Below are positions 33,245-41,509 of a stretch of 64,000 nt of DNA, piece after piece; position 1 is the stretch's first letter, and each line of letters begins with the position of its first letter. The DNA lies in contig JAHCHG010000001.1 of NCBI GenBank assembly GCA_026129865.1, forward strand, positions 186,001 to 250,000. The letters run 5' to 3'. The notes below the pieces were generated by a model. The model was not told the origin of the DNA and searched no databases. It saw nothing but the letters and a program-made list of their open reading frames with translations. Source of the stretch: Pyrinomonadaceae bacterium (GTDB lineage Bacteria > Acidobacteriota > Blastocatellia > Pyrinomonadales > Pyrinomonadaceae). Both the position numbers and the translations under genes were made by a program.

Positions 33245-33760
33245 TTAAGAATTCTTTAATAAATTAGTAGTTTTTTCGGTTACGCTCGGCGGTGAAAAGT
33301 CGTTCGTGTCTCGCCAGTTTCGGGTTTCAGGACGCAGATATTCGCTTGCCGGAATCTGCTCGCCTTCCGAGATCTTCCGCGGCTGTACTTCACCGGTTAC
33401 TCTATTCTCGCCCGATACGTGTTGAATTTTTCGATCCGAGTTATTTGATTCAGCAAGAAACGCGTAGATCATACGGAGCAAGCCGCCGCCGCCGAAGAGA
33501 ATCGCCGCAATAATGACCGCCGCCGGCGTTTCCGTTCTGATCAGGATCGAAATTACCGTCAGGATCGGGACTATGAGAAACGAGAGCAAAAAGATCAGAA
33601 GACCTTGTTTCAGTCCGCGTTTCCGCGGCGAATCACCTTCGCTCATGATCGCCCCGCCGGATTCGAGTAAATGCGCGACGCCTGACATTGGAAAACCGCA
33701 TCGGGAACAAAATCTGATCTCGTTGGAGATCTGCTTCTGGCTGCAATTCGGACAAAACAT
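33245..33760 (-). CDS. Zinc-ribbon double-pass membrane protein, tandem copy 2
   Basis: The middle paralogue (171 aa). N-terminal ribbon: CPNCSQK...RFCSRCGFPMSG. A short linker is followed by two hydrophobic segments (about 53-73, LLIFLLSFLIVPILTVISI, and 80-100). The soluble tail ends with NWRDTNDFSPPSVTEKTTNLLKN, whose core SVTExTTxLLK is shared with copy 1. It starts 2 bp after the stop of copy 1 and ends 15 bp before copy 3, so all three are likely in one transcript. The ribbon may bind zinc structurally; the role of the conserved tail is unknown. Confidence 0.75.
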   Translation of the reverse strand: MFCPNCSQKQISNEIRFCSRCGFPMSGVAHLLESGGAIMSEGDSPRKRGLKQGLLIFLLSFLIVPILTVISILIRTETPAAVIIAAILFGGGGLLRMIYAFLAESNNSDRKIQHVSGENRVTGEVQPRKISEGEQIPASEYLRPETRNWRDTNDFSPPSVTEKTTNLLKNS

Positions 33761-33762
33761 CT

Positions 33763-34305
33763 CTACTCTTCCTTCTTCAAAAGCTTCGTCGTATTTTCCG
33801 TAACACTGTTCGGCTGTGCAAGTTCGCCGGTATCAGGCGTTTTCCAACTTCCCTGCGGCGCGAAATAATCTCCAACCGGCTGCGACTGCTGCGGCGGCAG
33901 TGCTTGCTGCGATCGCGAGCCCGCAAACTGTGCAGGTACGGGCGGCGGATGATTTTGCATAAATTCCGGCAATTCCTTTGCCGCCGGTTTAAGCACAAGC
34001 AATGAAAAGAGTGCGATCATTAAACCGCCGAAAATTCCGATGATCGCAGACATTCCGGCAAGTTCGTCAACATCGACTATTCCCCAAAAAGGCGCCATGA
34101 TCAGCAGGAAAAATATAAACCAAAACAAACTGAAAATGAGCCCGTTCTTTCTTGAAAAAAAGGATTTCTTTCCAAGTTCAAGCAGTTGCGGAAGCGTTCC
34201 GCCGTTGGCGATCACTTCAGAAATGATCCCGAGCGGCAACCCGCATTTAGAGCAAAACCGCAGATCGCCGGATGACTGCTGCTGACCACAGCGCGGACAA
34301 AACAT
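33763..34305 (-). CDS. Zinc-ribbon double-pass membrane protein, tandem copy 1
   Basis: The first gene of the triplet (180 aa). N-terminal ribbon CPRCGQQ...RFCSKCGLPLG is followed by a linker and two transmembrane helices (about 52-74 and 83-107, LIFSLFWFIFFLLIMAPFWGIV). A Gln/Pro-rich stretch and then SWKTPDTGE with SVTENTTKLLK close the protein. The layout (ribbon, two helices, W+xT, SVTExTTxLLK tail) is repeated in the second copy and partly in the third, pointing to duplication and divergence. A possible upstream promoter lies in the 83-bp gap before the DinB-like gene's end. Function is not recognised. Confidence 0.75.
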   Translation of the reverse strand: MFCPRCGQQQSSGDLRFCSKCGLPLGIISEVIANGGTLPQLLELGKKSFFSRKNGLIFSLFWFIFFLLIMAPFWGIVDVDELAGMSAIIGIFGGLMIALFSLLVLKPAAKELPEFMQNHPPPVPAQFAGSRSQQALPPQQSQPVGDYFAPQGSWKTPDTGELAQPNSVTENTTKLLKKEE

Positions 34306-34388
34306 TGTAAATTTCTCCCAAAATAATTATTCGGTTTCGCAGACCTCGCGCCGTTATTGAAACCGTACGCTCAACTATTGCCGAGAGT

Positions 34389-34871
34389 TCAATCAAAATC
34401 AAGTTTTTCTGAATTTCCCCTGTTGAGGAAATCTATGACAACGGCGCGCCCATGATAATTTTCGGCTGTCGCTATCGTTTCAAGTAAAAGCTCGCCGATA
34501 GACTTGAGCTTTTCCGGTGCAGGCAATGTACGAAAAAGATCTTCATCCGACACCAGAAAATCAAAACCGCGTTGACGAAGACCGTCAACTTCGTTCAAAT
34601 GATCGATCAACTTTGAGCGGGAAGTAAGTTGTTCGGGCAGCGTCCATTCAAAAGGGTCGTCCCAAAGTTTCGCCGTCAGCCCGCCAAATGTCTGCTCAAC
34701 AATTGCGCCGCTGCGCAAAACCAGTTCGCCGAGCGATACCGCGGCGTAAGTGTTTTCGAAAACAAGCGGCTTTCGGTAAATGTCCGCTTCTTTGCTTTGT
34801 TCGACCAGCGTGATATTTCGTTCGTGCAGCGAAGAGAACCGTTTTTCGATCATTTCGATGAATTTTCGCAT
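34389..34871 (-). CDS. DinB-superfamily-like four-helix protein
   Basis: A 160-residue all-helical protein. The spacing of helices, the YAAVSLGELVLRSG and RSKLIDHLNEVDGLRQRG segments, and a late ENYHGRAVVIDFLNR with His fit the DinB/YfiT-like four-helix bundle fold, whose members often bind a metal through three histidines or act as thiol transferases. I see only one clear metal-ligand candidate (the His in NYHGR), so metal binding is doubtful. Its ATG directly follows an intrinsic terminator hairpin of the upstream lipoprotein gene, leaving no obvious Shine-Dalgarno. Family call is tentative; the frame has good coding character. Confidence 0.5.
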   Translation of the reverse strand: MRKFIEMIEKRFSSLHERNITLVEQSKEADIYRKPLVFENTYAAVSLGELVLRSGAIVEQTFGGLTAKLWDDPFEWTLPEQLTSRSKLIDHLNEVDGLRQRGFDFLVSDEDLFRTLPAPEKLKSIGELLLETIATAENYHGRAVVIDFLNRGNSEKLDFD

Positions 34872-34907
34872 AAAAGAAAGAGCGGCAAGATTTTATCCTG
34901 CCGCTCT
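34872..34907 (-). terminator. Intrinsic terminator abutting the DinB-like start codon
   Basis: AGAGCGGCA (34879-34887) pairs perfectly with TGCCGCTCT (34899-34907), 9 bp with an 11-nt loop. On the minus strand it is followed by TTCTTTT (34878-34872) and then immediately by the ATG at 34871. It is 24 nt downstream of the OB-fold lipoprotein stop. Confidence 0.75.
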
Positions 34908-34931
34908 CGGGTTTGTCATCTTCCAGTGAAA

Positions 34932-35306
34932 CTATTTGGAATCTTTGAACTTTCTGTTGTCTTCGATCAAAACCAGTCCATAATTTTTACCGTTAAAATT
35001 GACGCCGTTCTGAATCTTTCCTTTGACGCCAAGCTGAGCGCCTTTTGAAGGCACGCTGCGTTTTGTCAAAACCCAGATCGAGCCCGTTCCGTCGCTGACC
35101 TTATAAATTCCGCCGCTTTGATTAAGGATCGGGATCGACCCGCCGAAACTGTTTTGAACCGTTCCCGCAACCGCAACATCTTTGTCATAAAATTTTGATG
35201 GATTCGCCTCAATGTCGGCAATGCTCGTGCGTTTCGGACAAGCGGCAGCAAACAATCCGACAACCAAAACCAGACAGGTTAAAAATGTCTTTGTTCCTCT
35301 TTTCAT
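34932..35306 (-). CDS. Small OB-fold lipoprotein
   Basis: A 124-residue lipoprotein. The start is fixed by AGGAG six bases before the ATG; an earlier in-frame start would spoil the signal peptide. The type II signal peptide ends in GLFAAAC (Cys at residue 23). The mature part reads like a tRNA_anti/BOF-type OB-fold: PSKFYDKDVAVAGTVQNSF, YKVSDGTGSIWVLTKR, GAQLGVKGKIQNG. Similar domains bind small ligands or polysaccharide at the envelope, but no function can be stated. A good intrinsic terminator follows its stop. It is divergent from the CrtC-like gene, with 146 bp between starts. Confidence 0.7.
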   Translation of the reverse strand: MKRGTKTFLTCLVLVVGLFAAACPKRTSIADIEANPSKFYDKDVAVAGTVQNSFGGSIPILNQSGGIYKVSDGTGSIWVLTKRSVPSKGAQLGVKGKIQNGVNFNGKNYGLVLIEDNRKFKDSK

Positions 35307-35452
35307 CTGTTCTCCTTTTTTTTTGAAAATATCGGGAGAGATTCTCAAGTCGTTGATAAGGATTCATTTCGGGTGTAAAAGTTTGCCATATTTTTTGATT
35401 TTTGAGATGCTATGGCACGGTTAAACCATTAATTTCTCTTTATCTTATACCA

Positions 35453-36544
35453 ATGGCAATTTCGGCGCAGGAGTTGATCGGGGAAAATTTTTCCTATACG
35501 TCAAGCATCGCTCAGGATGTCTGGAGACCGCGGATCGAATCTAGCGGGTTCGACCGCTGGTATTTTGACGCGCTAAGCGAAGACGGTCGCGACTCGGTCG
35601 TAATATTATTTTTGGATAACTTTGTCTTTTCGCCGCGTTCTACTGCCGGCAGCGAAATCGACCCTATTCCTGGAAGCGCCGCAACGATACCTGCAATTGC
35701 TTTTTTTTATTACCGCGACGGAAAACCCGTGTATCGCGCCATTAACGAATACACCCCGGAAGAATTTTCCGCGAGTTCCGACGAACCGGGCTGTCAGATC
35801 GGCAATTCAAAATTTTCCTTTCAATCTGTGCCGTACGGTTCCGGTTATTTTGTTTCGATAAACACCAGATTGGCGCGAAACAGGAAACTAGAGGCACATT
35901 TCGAATGGCTTTCGATCGAAAGCGACTTTCTGCCGCCGCTCTCGGATGAAACGATAGCCGATCATAACTGGAATCTCGCGGCACCGCGGTCCGATGTTAC
36001 GGGACGAATTACGGTATCGGACGACAAGGCGCGCGCACTTGATACGATCCATTTTCGCGGAACCGGTTATCACGATCATAATACCGAAAATCGCTGGCTG
36101 CCCGACGCGATGAGTGAATGGCAATGGGGTCGCGCTCATTTTTCCGACGCGACGGCAGTTTTTTATCGTTATAAAGAAGTCGGAGTATCGGAGCCGGTTT
36201 CTAAACTTTTCACCGTTCGAAACGGAGAACTTCGCGAGCGCGACGGCAAATATTACGAGACAAACTTCAAGCGGAACAAATTTGGTCTGCGGTTCCCGAC
36301 GCGGCAAACGTTTCTCACAAACGACAACATTCGTCTGCGGATAAAAAATCAAACCGTAATTGACGCAAATTTCTTTCATCTTCGTTTTCTAAGCGAAATG
36401 ACGCTCACTCTTCGCGATGGAAAACCCCGGAAAACGATCGGAATTTGTGAGTATTTATCGCCCAAAGCTTTGCGCTATAGATTCTTGGATTGGTTTGTAA
36501 ATCTAAGGATCGGTCGCGACGGAAAAGGCGCGTTATTAAGTTGA
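35453..36544 (+). CDS. CrtC-like (carotenoid 1,2-hydratase/hydroxyneurosporene synthase family) protein
   Basis: A 363-residue soluble protein with the lipocalin-like double-barrel pattern of the CrtC family. The best marker is the GTGYHDHNTENRW region followed by SEWQWGRAHF, where family members have GxGYHDHNWG and WGR. Start ATG at 35453 is chosen because the frame upstream begins with a TTG and has no family sense. Genuine CrtC adds water to carotenoid end groups. No phytoene synthase, desaturase or other crt gene is in the window, and many CrtC-like proteins outside phototrophs have unknown substrates. The zinc-ribbon gene starts 3 bp after its stop, so the two are likely co-expressed. 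Confidence 0.72.
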   Translation: MAISAQELIGENFSYTSSIAQDVWRPRIESSGFDRWYFDALSEDGRDSVVILFLDNFVFSPRSTAGSEIDPIPGSAATIPAIAFFYYRDGKPVYRAINEYTPEEFSASSDEPGCQIGNSKFSFQSVPYGSGYFVSINTRLARNRKLEAHFEWLSIESDFLPPLSDETIADHNWNLAAPRSDVTGRITVSDDKARALDTIHFRGTGYHDHNTENRWLPDAMSEWQWGRAHFSDATAVFYRYKEVGVSEPVSKLFTVRNGELRERDGKYYETNFKRNKFGLRFPTRQTFLTNDNIRLRIKNQTVIDANFFHLRFLSEMTLTLRDGKPRKTIGICEYLSPKALRYRFLDWFVNLRIGRDGKGALLS

Positions 36545-36547
36545 GCT

Positions 36548-37648
36548 ATGCAGGAAAACCCAGAACTTGAAAGAGAAAAAGTAAAAACACATCTGTGCGC
36601 CAACTGCGGCGCTAACATGGTTTTCGATCCGAAGATCGGAAAACTTGCGTGCCCTTATTGCGCATCGAGCGCGGAGATCGTTTCCGACCCGAGCGCGATC
36701 GTCGAGCGTGATTTTTATAGTTTTTTGCGCCCGGAAAATCAAAGGCTTCAGCCGATGGCGGTCGACGCGATGCAGGTTTCGTGCGGCAGCTGCGGCGCGA
36801 CGATCGTTTTTATTCCGCCTGAATCTGCCCGGCAATGTGATTTTTGCGGGGCAAAGATCGTCGCCCAGCCGAAATCTTCCGATCCGCTCGTCGCGCCGGA
36901 AAGCGTGCTTCCGTTTTCGATCACGAACAAACAGGCGATCGAAAACTTAAAGCAATGGACAAGCTCTCGATGGTTTGCGCCGAGTAAATTGAAAACGCTT
37001 GCCGAACATGACCGCGCGGACAGCATTTACCTGCCGTATTGGACATTTGATGCCGATTCGAACACAGATTTTACCGGACAGCGCGGAGATGATTATCAGG
37101 AAACGGAACATTACACAGATTCTCAAGGCAAACAGCAGTCGCGAAGTGTCACGAAAACAAGCTGGAGTTATGCTGCCGGCAGCACTTCGCGGCATTTTGA
37201 CGATGTGCCGATTCCAGCAACGACATCGGTCCTTCCGAAATATCTTGAACGGCTGAACTGGGATTTCACCGAACTTGTTTCGTACGAGCCGGCTTATCTT
37301 TCCGGACACCGGGCGCAAGTCTACCAGGTGCCGCTTGAAGCGGGATTTGAACGGTTTCGGCAAATTGCAGACTCAGTTATCCGCGGCGACGTTAACCGCG
37401 AGATCGGCGGCGATCGGCAGCAGATAGATTCGATGACGACGGACTTTTCAAACATCACATTCAAACATTTGCTCGTTCCGGTTTATGCCGGAGCATACAA
37501 ATTTAAAGGCAAGGTTTACCAGATCGTTGTAAACGGAAAGACGGGCGAGATACAGGGCGAACGCCCCTACAGCTGGGTGAAAATTTCGATGCTTGTTCTT
37601 GCGATCCTTTTTGTTTTGATGACCGTTGTGCTGATTCTCGGGCGATGA
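36548..37648 (+). CDS. Double zinc-ribbon protein with C-terminal membrane helix
   Basis: A 366-residue protein with two zinc ribbons near the N-terminus: CANCGANMVF...LACPYCAS (about 17-41) and CGSCGATIVF...QCDFCGAK (about 78-102). A central domain of about 220 residues has conserved short motifs (LPYWTFDA, SYEPAYLSG, FKHLLVPVYAGAYKFKGKVYQ), and a final transmembrane helix (about 343-364, ISMLVLAILFVLMTVVLIL) ends the chain. Proteins of this layout are widespread and often annotated as TFIIB-type zinc-ribbon or PriA-like zinc-ribbon proteins without real functional evidence. It lies directly after the CrtC-like gene and 44 bp before pyrophosphatase. Role unknown. Confidence 0.78.
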   Translation: MQENPELEREKVKTHLCANCGANMVFDPKIGKLACPYCASSAEIVSDPSAIVERDFYSFLRPENQRLQPMAVDAMQVSCGSCGATIVFIPPESARQCDFCGAKIVAQPKSSDPLVAPESVLPFSITNKQAIENLKQWTSSRWFAPSKLKTLAEHDRADSIYLPYWTFDADSNTDFTGQRGDDYQETEHYTDSQGKQQSRSVTKTSWSYAAGSTSRHFDDVPIPATTSVLPKYLERLNWDFTELVSYEPAYLSGHRAQVYQVPLEAGFERFRQIADSVIRGDVNREIGGDRQQIDSMTTDFSNITFKHLLVPVYAGAYKFKGKVYQIVVNGKTGEIQGERPYSWVKISMLVLAILFVLMTVVLILGR

Positions 37649-37692
37649 TCTACGTGATTGAAAAGCCGGGCTGAAAATGCAATCGTAAACAA

Positions 37693-38226
37693 ATGAATCC
37701 ATGGCATGATATTTCGTACGGAAAAGATTCTCCTGAAGTTGTTCAGGCAATAATCGAGATCAGCAAAGGCAGTAAAGGCAAGTTCGAATTGGACAAGGTA
37801 AGCGGTTTGATACGGCTCGACCGCGTTCTCTATTCCTCAGTCCATTATCCTGCGAATTACGGTTTTATCCCGCAAACTTACTGCGATGACAATGATCCGC
37901 TGGACATTCTCGTATTCGCTTCCATTGAGATCCCAAAAATGTGTTTGATCGACGCAAAGGTCATCGGCGTGATGCGAATGGTCGATTCCGGAGAGATCGA
38001 CGACAAGATCATCGCCGTTGCTGCCAACGATATTTCGGTCAGCTATCGCAACGATATATCCGAACTTCCGCCGCACACGACTCTCGAAATGCAGACTTTT
38101 TTCGAAGATTATAAAAACCTTGAACATAAAGAGGTCGTCGTCGAAGAGTTTTACGGACGCGAAAAAGCTTATGAAATAGTAAACGAGGCGATCGCGCTCT
38201 ATCGAACGACATTTGGGAAAAAATGA
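37693..38226 (+). CDS. ppa: Inorganic pyrophosphatase (family I)
   Basis: Hydrolyses pyrophosphate to phosphate and pulls forward biosynthetic reactions in the cytoplasm. Motifs include [32 protein letters not shown] and the metal-binding DNDPLDILV signature (DxxxD), plus a second metal region ([14 protein letters not shown]). The 177-residue length is standard for bacterial soluble PPases. The stop codon overlaps the start of the thioesterase gene by 4 bp (ATGA), so the two are translationally coupled. Confidence 0.95.
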   Translation: MNPWHDISYGKDSPEVVQAIIEISKGSKGKFELDKVSGLIRLDRVLYSSVHYPANYGFIPQTYCDDNDPLDILVFASIEIPKMCLIDAKVIGVMRMVDSGEIDDKIIAVAANDISVSYRNDISELPPHTTLEMQTFFEDYKNLEHKEVVVEEFYGREKAYEIVNEAIALYRTTFGKK

Positions 38227-38657
38227 TTTTTGAACCGCGATTTGAATCGTTCCGGGATAAAGTAAAAGCTTCTTTCGAATCGCAGCCGGCAATGGCGACG
38301 ATCGGTGCGATGTTAACTCGAATCGACCCCGGCGAAGTTGATATCGAAATGCCGTTCAGCGCCGCGCTTTCTCAGCAGCACGGTTTTCTACATGCCGGAA
38401 TTACTGCTGCGATCGCCGACAGCGCTTGCGGATTTGCCGCGCTGACCTTGATGGACGAAGATTCTGAAGTTCTGAGCGTAGAATTTAAAATAAACCTTCT
38501 ATCGCCGGCGGTCGGAGAAAAATTTCGTGCGGAAGGTCGGGTTCTGCGGTCCGGTAGAAACATTTCGGTTGTAAGAGGCGAAGTTTTTGCGATTCGGGAT
38601 TTAAACGAGAAGATCGTTGCCGCAATGCAGGGAACGATGATGCAGATCTCAAAATAA
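38223..38657 (+). CDS. PaaI-type hotdog-fold thioesterase
   Basis: A 144-residue hotdog protein, probably hydrolysing aromatic or medium-chain acyl-CoA thioesters. Family pattern: [22 protein letters not shown] (the HGG-like active-site region, here HGF.HAG), then [17 protein letters not shown] and [16 protein letters not shown]. The catalytic Asp/Glu position of PaaI is occupied by Asp in IADSACG. Its start overlaps the pyrophosphatase stop (ATGA), and it ends 14 bp from the convergent O-antigen ligase-like gene. Substrate is not deducible. Confidence 0.85.
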   Translation: MIFEPRFESFRDKVKASFESQPAMATIGAMLTRIDPGEVDIEMPFSAALSQQHGFLHAGITAAIADSACGFAALTLMDEDSEVLSVEFKINLLSPAVGEKFRAEGRVLRSGRNISVVRGEVFAIRDLNEKIVAAMQGTMMQISK

Positions 38658-38671
38658 CCGCTAAATTGGTT

Positions 38672-40078
38672 TCACGCAGCGCCTATTTCATTTATCCGGC
38701 TTCGACCTTTTTCGATCGGGGTAACACTTGCAGGTCGTTTCTTTTTTCGTCGATGATGACGTTCAAGTCTTTCTTCGGCGTCGTCTGCGAACGAATCGCC
38801 GCTGCGCACAACCAGCGCGACAAGCATTAGAAACATCAGCGAAATTGCCGTTGTGTGCAAAACAAAATCGAATAGGCTGTGAACCAGAACGCCGAAAACT
38901 CCTGCTAATGCCCCGGCGGCGACACCCCGACGGTATAAATTTAAAGACCCGAGACTTTTTCGTCCTGTTTTTATCAGTAAGAAAAGAAACACTCCACCTA
39001 TCAAAACACCGACTAAACCGGCATCTGCCCAGATCTGAAGATAATCGTTGTGCGCCTGTTCGACCCTTTCTGCGCCGTTAAAAGTATCGTTTTTGGCGTA
39101 TGCAGGAACGAAAGCACCGATGCCCGCGCCGAATACCGGATAATCCTTTATGGCTTCGATCGTCACCGACCAGATATGAGTCCGATTCGCCGTCAAGTTG
39201 TCCGATCGGGCAGATTCCGAAAAACGTGTTAGAGATGTGTCACCGCCGACGAATACCGATCCGCCGATCATTACCGCTACCAGCGCCACGGCAAACACGA
39301 TCCGAAGCACATATTGACGTTTATTTCCCTTGTTCGAAGCAATTATCGCCAAAAAGAACAGTTCGCATAAAAATGCGACAAGTCCGCCGCGCGAACCGCT
39401 GAGCAGCAGCGCGACGCCCATTAAACCGATCGCCGTAAAATAAAGCAGCCGTTTGTCTTTCTGCAGCGCGCCGACGAACAAGAGCCCGAGCGGCAAACCC
39501 ATTGACATCTCCATAAAAGCAGCAAAGTTATGGCGGTTGACAAACGATCCGAACGGCGCAGCGAACGCCGCTTCGTAGATGCCGTAGATCTTCAGCGGGC
39601 TCAAAAACGACTGAAGAATTGCGAAAAACGAATAGATAAAACCGAATATCGTAAAGACCAGAACTACTTTTCGAATCCTTTTCGCACTGTCAAAAAACAC
39701 CAGGAACATCGAAAAGATCAGCGAAAGCGCCAAAATATGAAAAGATGTCAGCTTCGTCCAGAAAGGCTCGATAGAAAGGGTTCGCGGAATATCGGCAAGT
39801 CCGGCGACCTCACGCGAACCAAACGGAATTATCTGAATCATTCCATAAACGAATAAGGCGTAAAGCGGAATTTGTATCAAACTTTTATTAACGCGAAACA
39901 CGCCGCTTGCAAATGCATCATACGACCAAAGCAGCAGGATCACTGCTGTAAAAACATAGACCAGCGCAATGATCGGCTGATGCACCGCACCGTAAACGAT
40001 CGTCGAAAAGATCGGCAGCGCGATGAGAAGAAAGAATGCAAGCTTATTTGCCCATGTAAATTTGATTTCAGAAGTCAT
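38672..40078 (-). CDS. O-antigen ligase/polymerase-like (Wzy_C) membrane protein
   Basis: A 468-residue protein with about eleven hydrophobic helices and a large periplasmic loop. The Wzy_C signature is visible: FGSFVNRHNFAAFMEMSMGLPLGLLF, SGSRGGLVAFL, then the loop motif GAGIGAFVPAYAKND and AHNDYLQIWADAGLVGVL. Proteins of this type polymerise or ligate surface polysaccharide repeat units. The C-terminal tail is basic (RHHRRKKKR). It lies 9 bp downstream of a TPR/carbohydrate-binding protein gene, with which it is probably co-expressed. The polysaccharide involved is unknown; the nucleotide-sugar genes at 54.7-57 kb may supply precursors. Confidence 0.85.
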   Translation of the reverse strand: MTSEIKFTWANKLAFFLLIALPIFSTIVYGAVHQPIIALVYVFTAVILLLWSYDAFASGVFRVNKSLIQIPLYALFVYGMIQIIPFGSREVAGLADIPRTLSIEPFWTKLTSFHILALSLIFSMFLVFFDSAKRIRKVVLVFTIFGFIYSFFAILQSFLSPLKIYGIYEAAFAAPFGSFVNRHNFAAFMEMSMGLPLGLLFVGALQKDKRLLYFTAIGLMGVALLLSGSRGGLVAFLCELFFLAIIASNKGNKRQYVLRIVFAVALVAVMIGGSVFVGGDTSLTRFSESARSDNLTANRTHIWSVTIEAIKDYPVFGAGIGAFVPAYAKNDTFNGAERVEQAHNDYLQIWADAGLVGVLIGGVFLFLLIKTGRKSLGSLNLYRRGVAAGALAGVFGVLVHSLFDFVLHTTAISLMFLMLVALVVRSGDSFADDAEERLERHHRRKKKRPASVTPIEKGRSRINEIGAA

Positions 40079-40087
40079 TTATCCGAT

Positions 40088-41482
40088 CTACCCTTTCACC
40101 CTTTCCAATTTGAAATCGTCATACCAAAACGTGCCCACGATCGGGCAATGTTCGCCGCAATATGACCGCGAAGTCCTGATAACGATTCCCTTTGCGTCTT
40201 CCGGCGTGGTAAATTCAACCTTTAACTGCTGCCAGTTATTTGTACCGATGGGAAAAGTCTCGCTCGACGTGATCAATTTGTCCGTGTTCGCATTCAATAC
40301 TTCTAAAGTCGGCATTCCGCCGCTTTTCAGATCGTCGGTTTTAACCCAAAAACTTAAAATGTATTGCGTAGAGGGATCAACTGCGATCGTCTGATATGCC
40401 TCATAAAATAATCCGCCGGAAAACGTATCGAAATTTATTCGCAAGCTTCTGTTTCCCTCGTGTTTTTGCGTCGGATCCAGCTTGATATCGATCTTGTCGA
40501 TCTTTGTTATTCGCCAGTTGAAATAGGTGTAGTCCAATTCGCCGATCGGGGCTTCAAAGCCTCCATTCTGAACCTCAGCCTTTCGGGCATTCGGTTCGAT
40601 GCCAAGATCGCGAACGAACTCGACCGCTTCCCTATAAAACCGCTTCTCAAATAATCCCTGCGCAATTACTTTGGCAACATCGGAATTCGCTTCTTTCTCT
40701 TGCGGAGTCAATGAATTCCACATCCGCAAGCTCGCGTCCGGTTCTTCGCGGACAGCGTAAAACTTTGCAAGTCCTGCGCGAACCGCGGGCGAATCTCCGG
40801 CTATGGTTTCAAGCCTGCTCATGTCTTTATCAAAATAATCCCAGGCGATCGAAAAAACCTGTTCGCGATAGACGGAATTCAACTCTGCAGCTCTTTGCAG
40901 CTCGGCAAACGCTTTTTGATCGTCGCCCGAGCGCAGATAAAAATTCCCCAGCTGCCAGCGCGGGATCGTATAATTCGGCGCGAGTTCAACCGCATGTTTG
41001 AACGCGGCTTCGGCACTGTCTCTTTTTCCAGCCTGCTCGTACATTCTGCCGAGCTCAACCCACCAGTTGTAATTATACGGCGCAAGCCGGACGATATTTT
41101 CCATCCCCGAAACTGAAGCGTTAAGACTTTCACTGGTAAAATCGGACCGTTCCGAATTTAACAAATACCAATTTGCATGCGGGTCCGACGGTGCAAGGTC
41201 GACTGCGAACTGACCGATCGCTTTGGCGTTCGGCTCGCTGATCGAAGACTGGTCGGCAAGCATAAACGCAAGCTGCCATTTAACCGTAAACCACGCAAAA
41301 ACGATTGCGCCGACGGCAATGGCAACGATCAGCACGCGCACGGCAGCAGTTTTAGATTCGATCACTAGTAACGATTCGTTTGATTTTTGTTCCACGATAA
41401 ATGTTTTGATGAATTCGGAATTAATTCTATCAAATACGAAACGAACTTTCCTGTCAAAAACCGTTACCTCTTGCGATTTCAA
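40088..41482 (-). CDS. Membrane-anchored TPR protein with C-terminal carbohydrate-binding-like domain
   Basis: A 464-residue protein. A transmembrane segment (about 48-70, VLIVAIAVGAIVFAWFTV) follows a cytoplasmic N-terminus. TPR repeats lie at about 100-270 (YNYNWWVELGRMYEQAGKRDSAEAAFKHAVELAPNY as paired repeats). The C-terminal part (about 300-462) resembles a CBM4/9-type jelly roll (NGGFEAPIGELDYTYFNWR, RSLRINFDTFSGG, YILSFWVKTDD). It ends 9 bp before the O-antigen ligase-like gene, so it may act in polysaccharide export or assembly. It is divergent from nth with only 27 bp between start codons. Confidence 0.78.
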   Translation of the reverse strand: MKSQEVTVFDRKVRFVFDRINSEFIKTFIVEQKSNESLLVIESKTAAVRVLIVAIAVGAIVFAWFTVKWQLAFMLADQSSISEPNAKAIGQFAVDLAPSDPHANWYLLNSERSDFTSESLNASVSGMENIVRLAPYNYNWWVELGRMYEQAGKRDSAEAAFKHAVELAPNYTIPRWQLGNFYLRSGDDQKAFAELQRAAELNSVYREQVFSIAWDYFDKDMSRLETIAGDSPAVRAGLAKFYAVREEPDASLRMWNSLTPQEKEANSDVAKVIAQGLFEKRFYREAVEFVRDLGIEPNARKAEVQNGGFEAPIGELDYTYFNWRITKIDKIDIKLDPTQKHEGNRSLRINFDTFSGGLFYEAYQTIAVDPSTQYILSFWVKTDDLKSGGMPTLEVLNANTDKLITSSETFPIGTNNWQQLKVEFTTPEDAKGIVIRTSRSYCGEHCPIVGTFWYDDFKLERVKG

Positions 41483-41509
41483 AAATTAGCGGATGTCGGA
41501 TAAGATTTA

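Noticed and set aside
35402..35452. TTG start for the CrtC-like gene
   Set aside because: The 17 extra residues have no family similarity and no ribosome-binding site; the ATG at 35453 is the simpler start.
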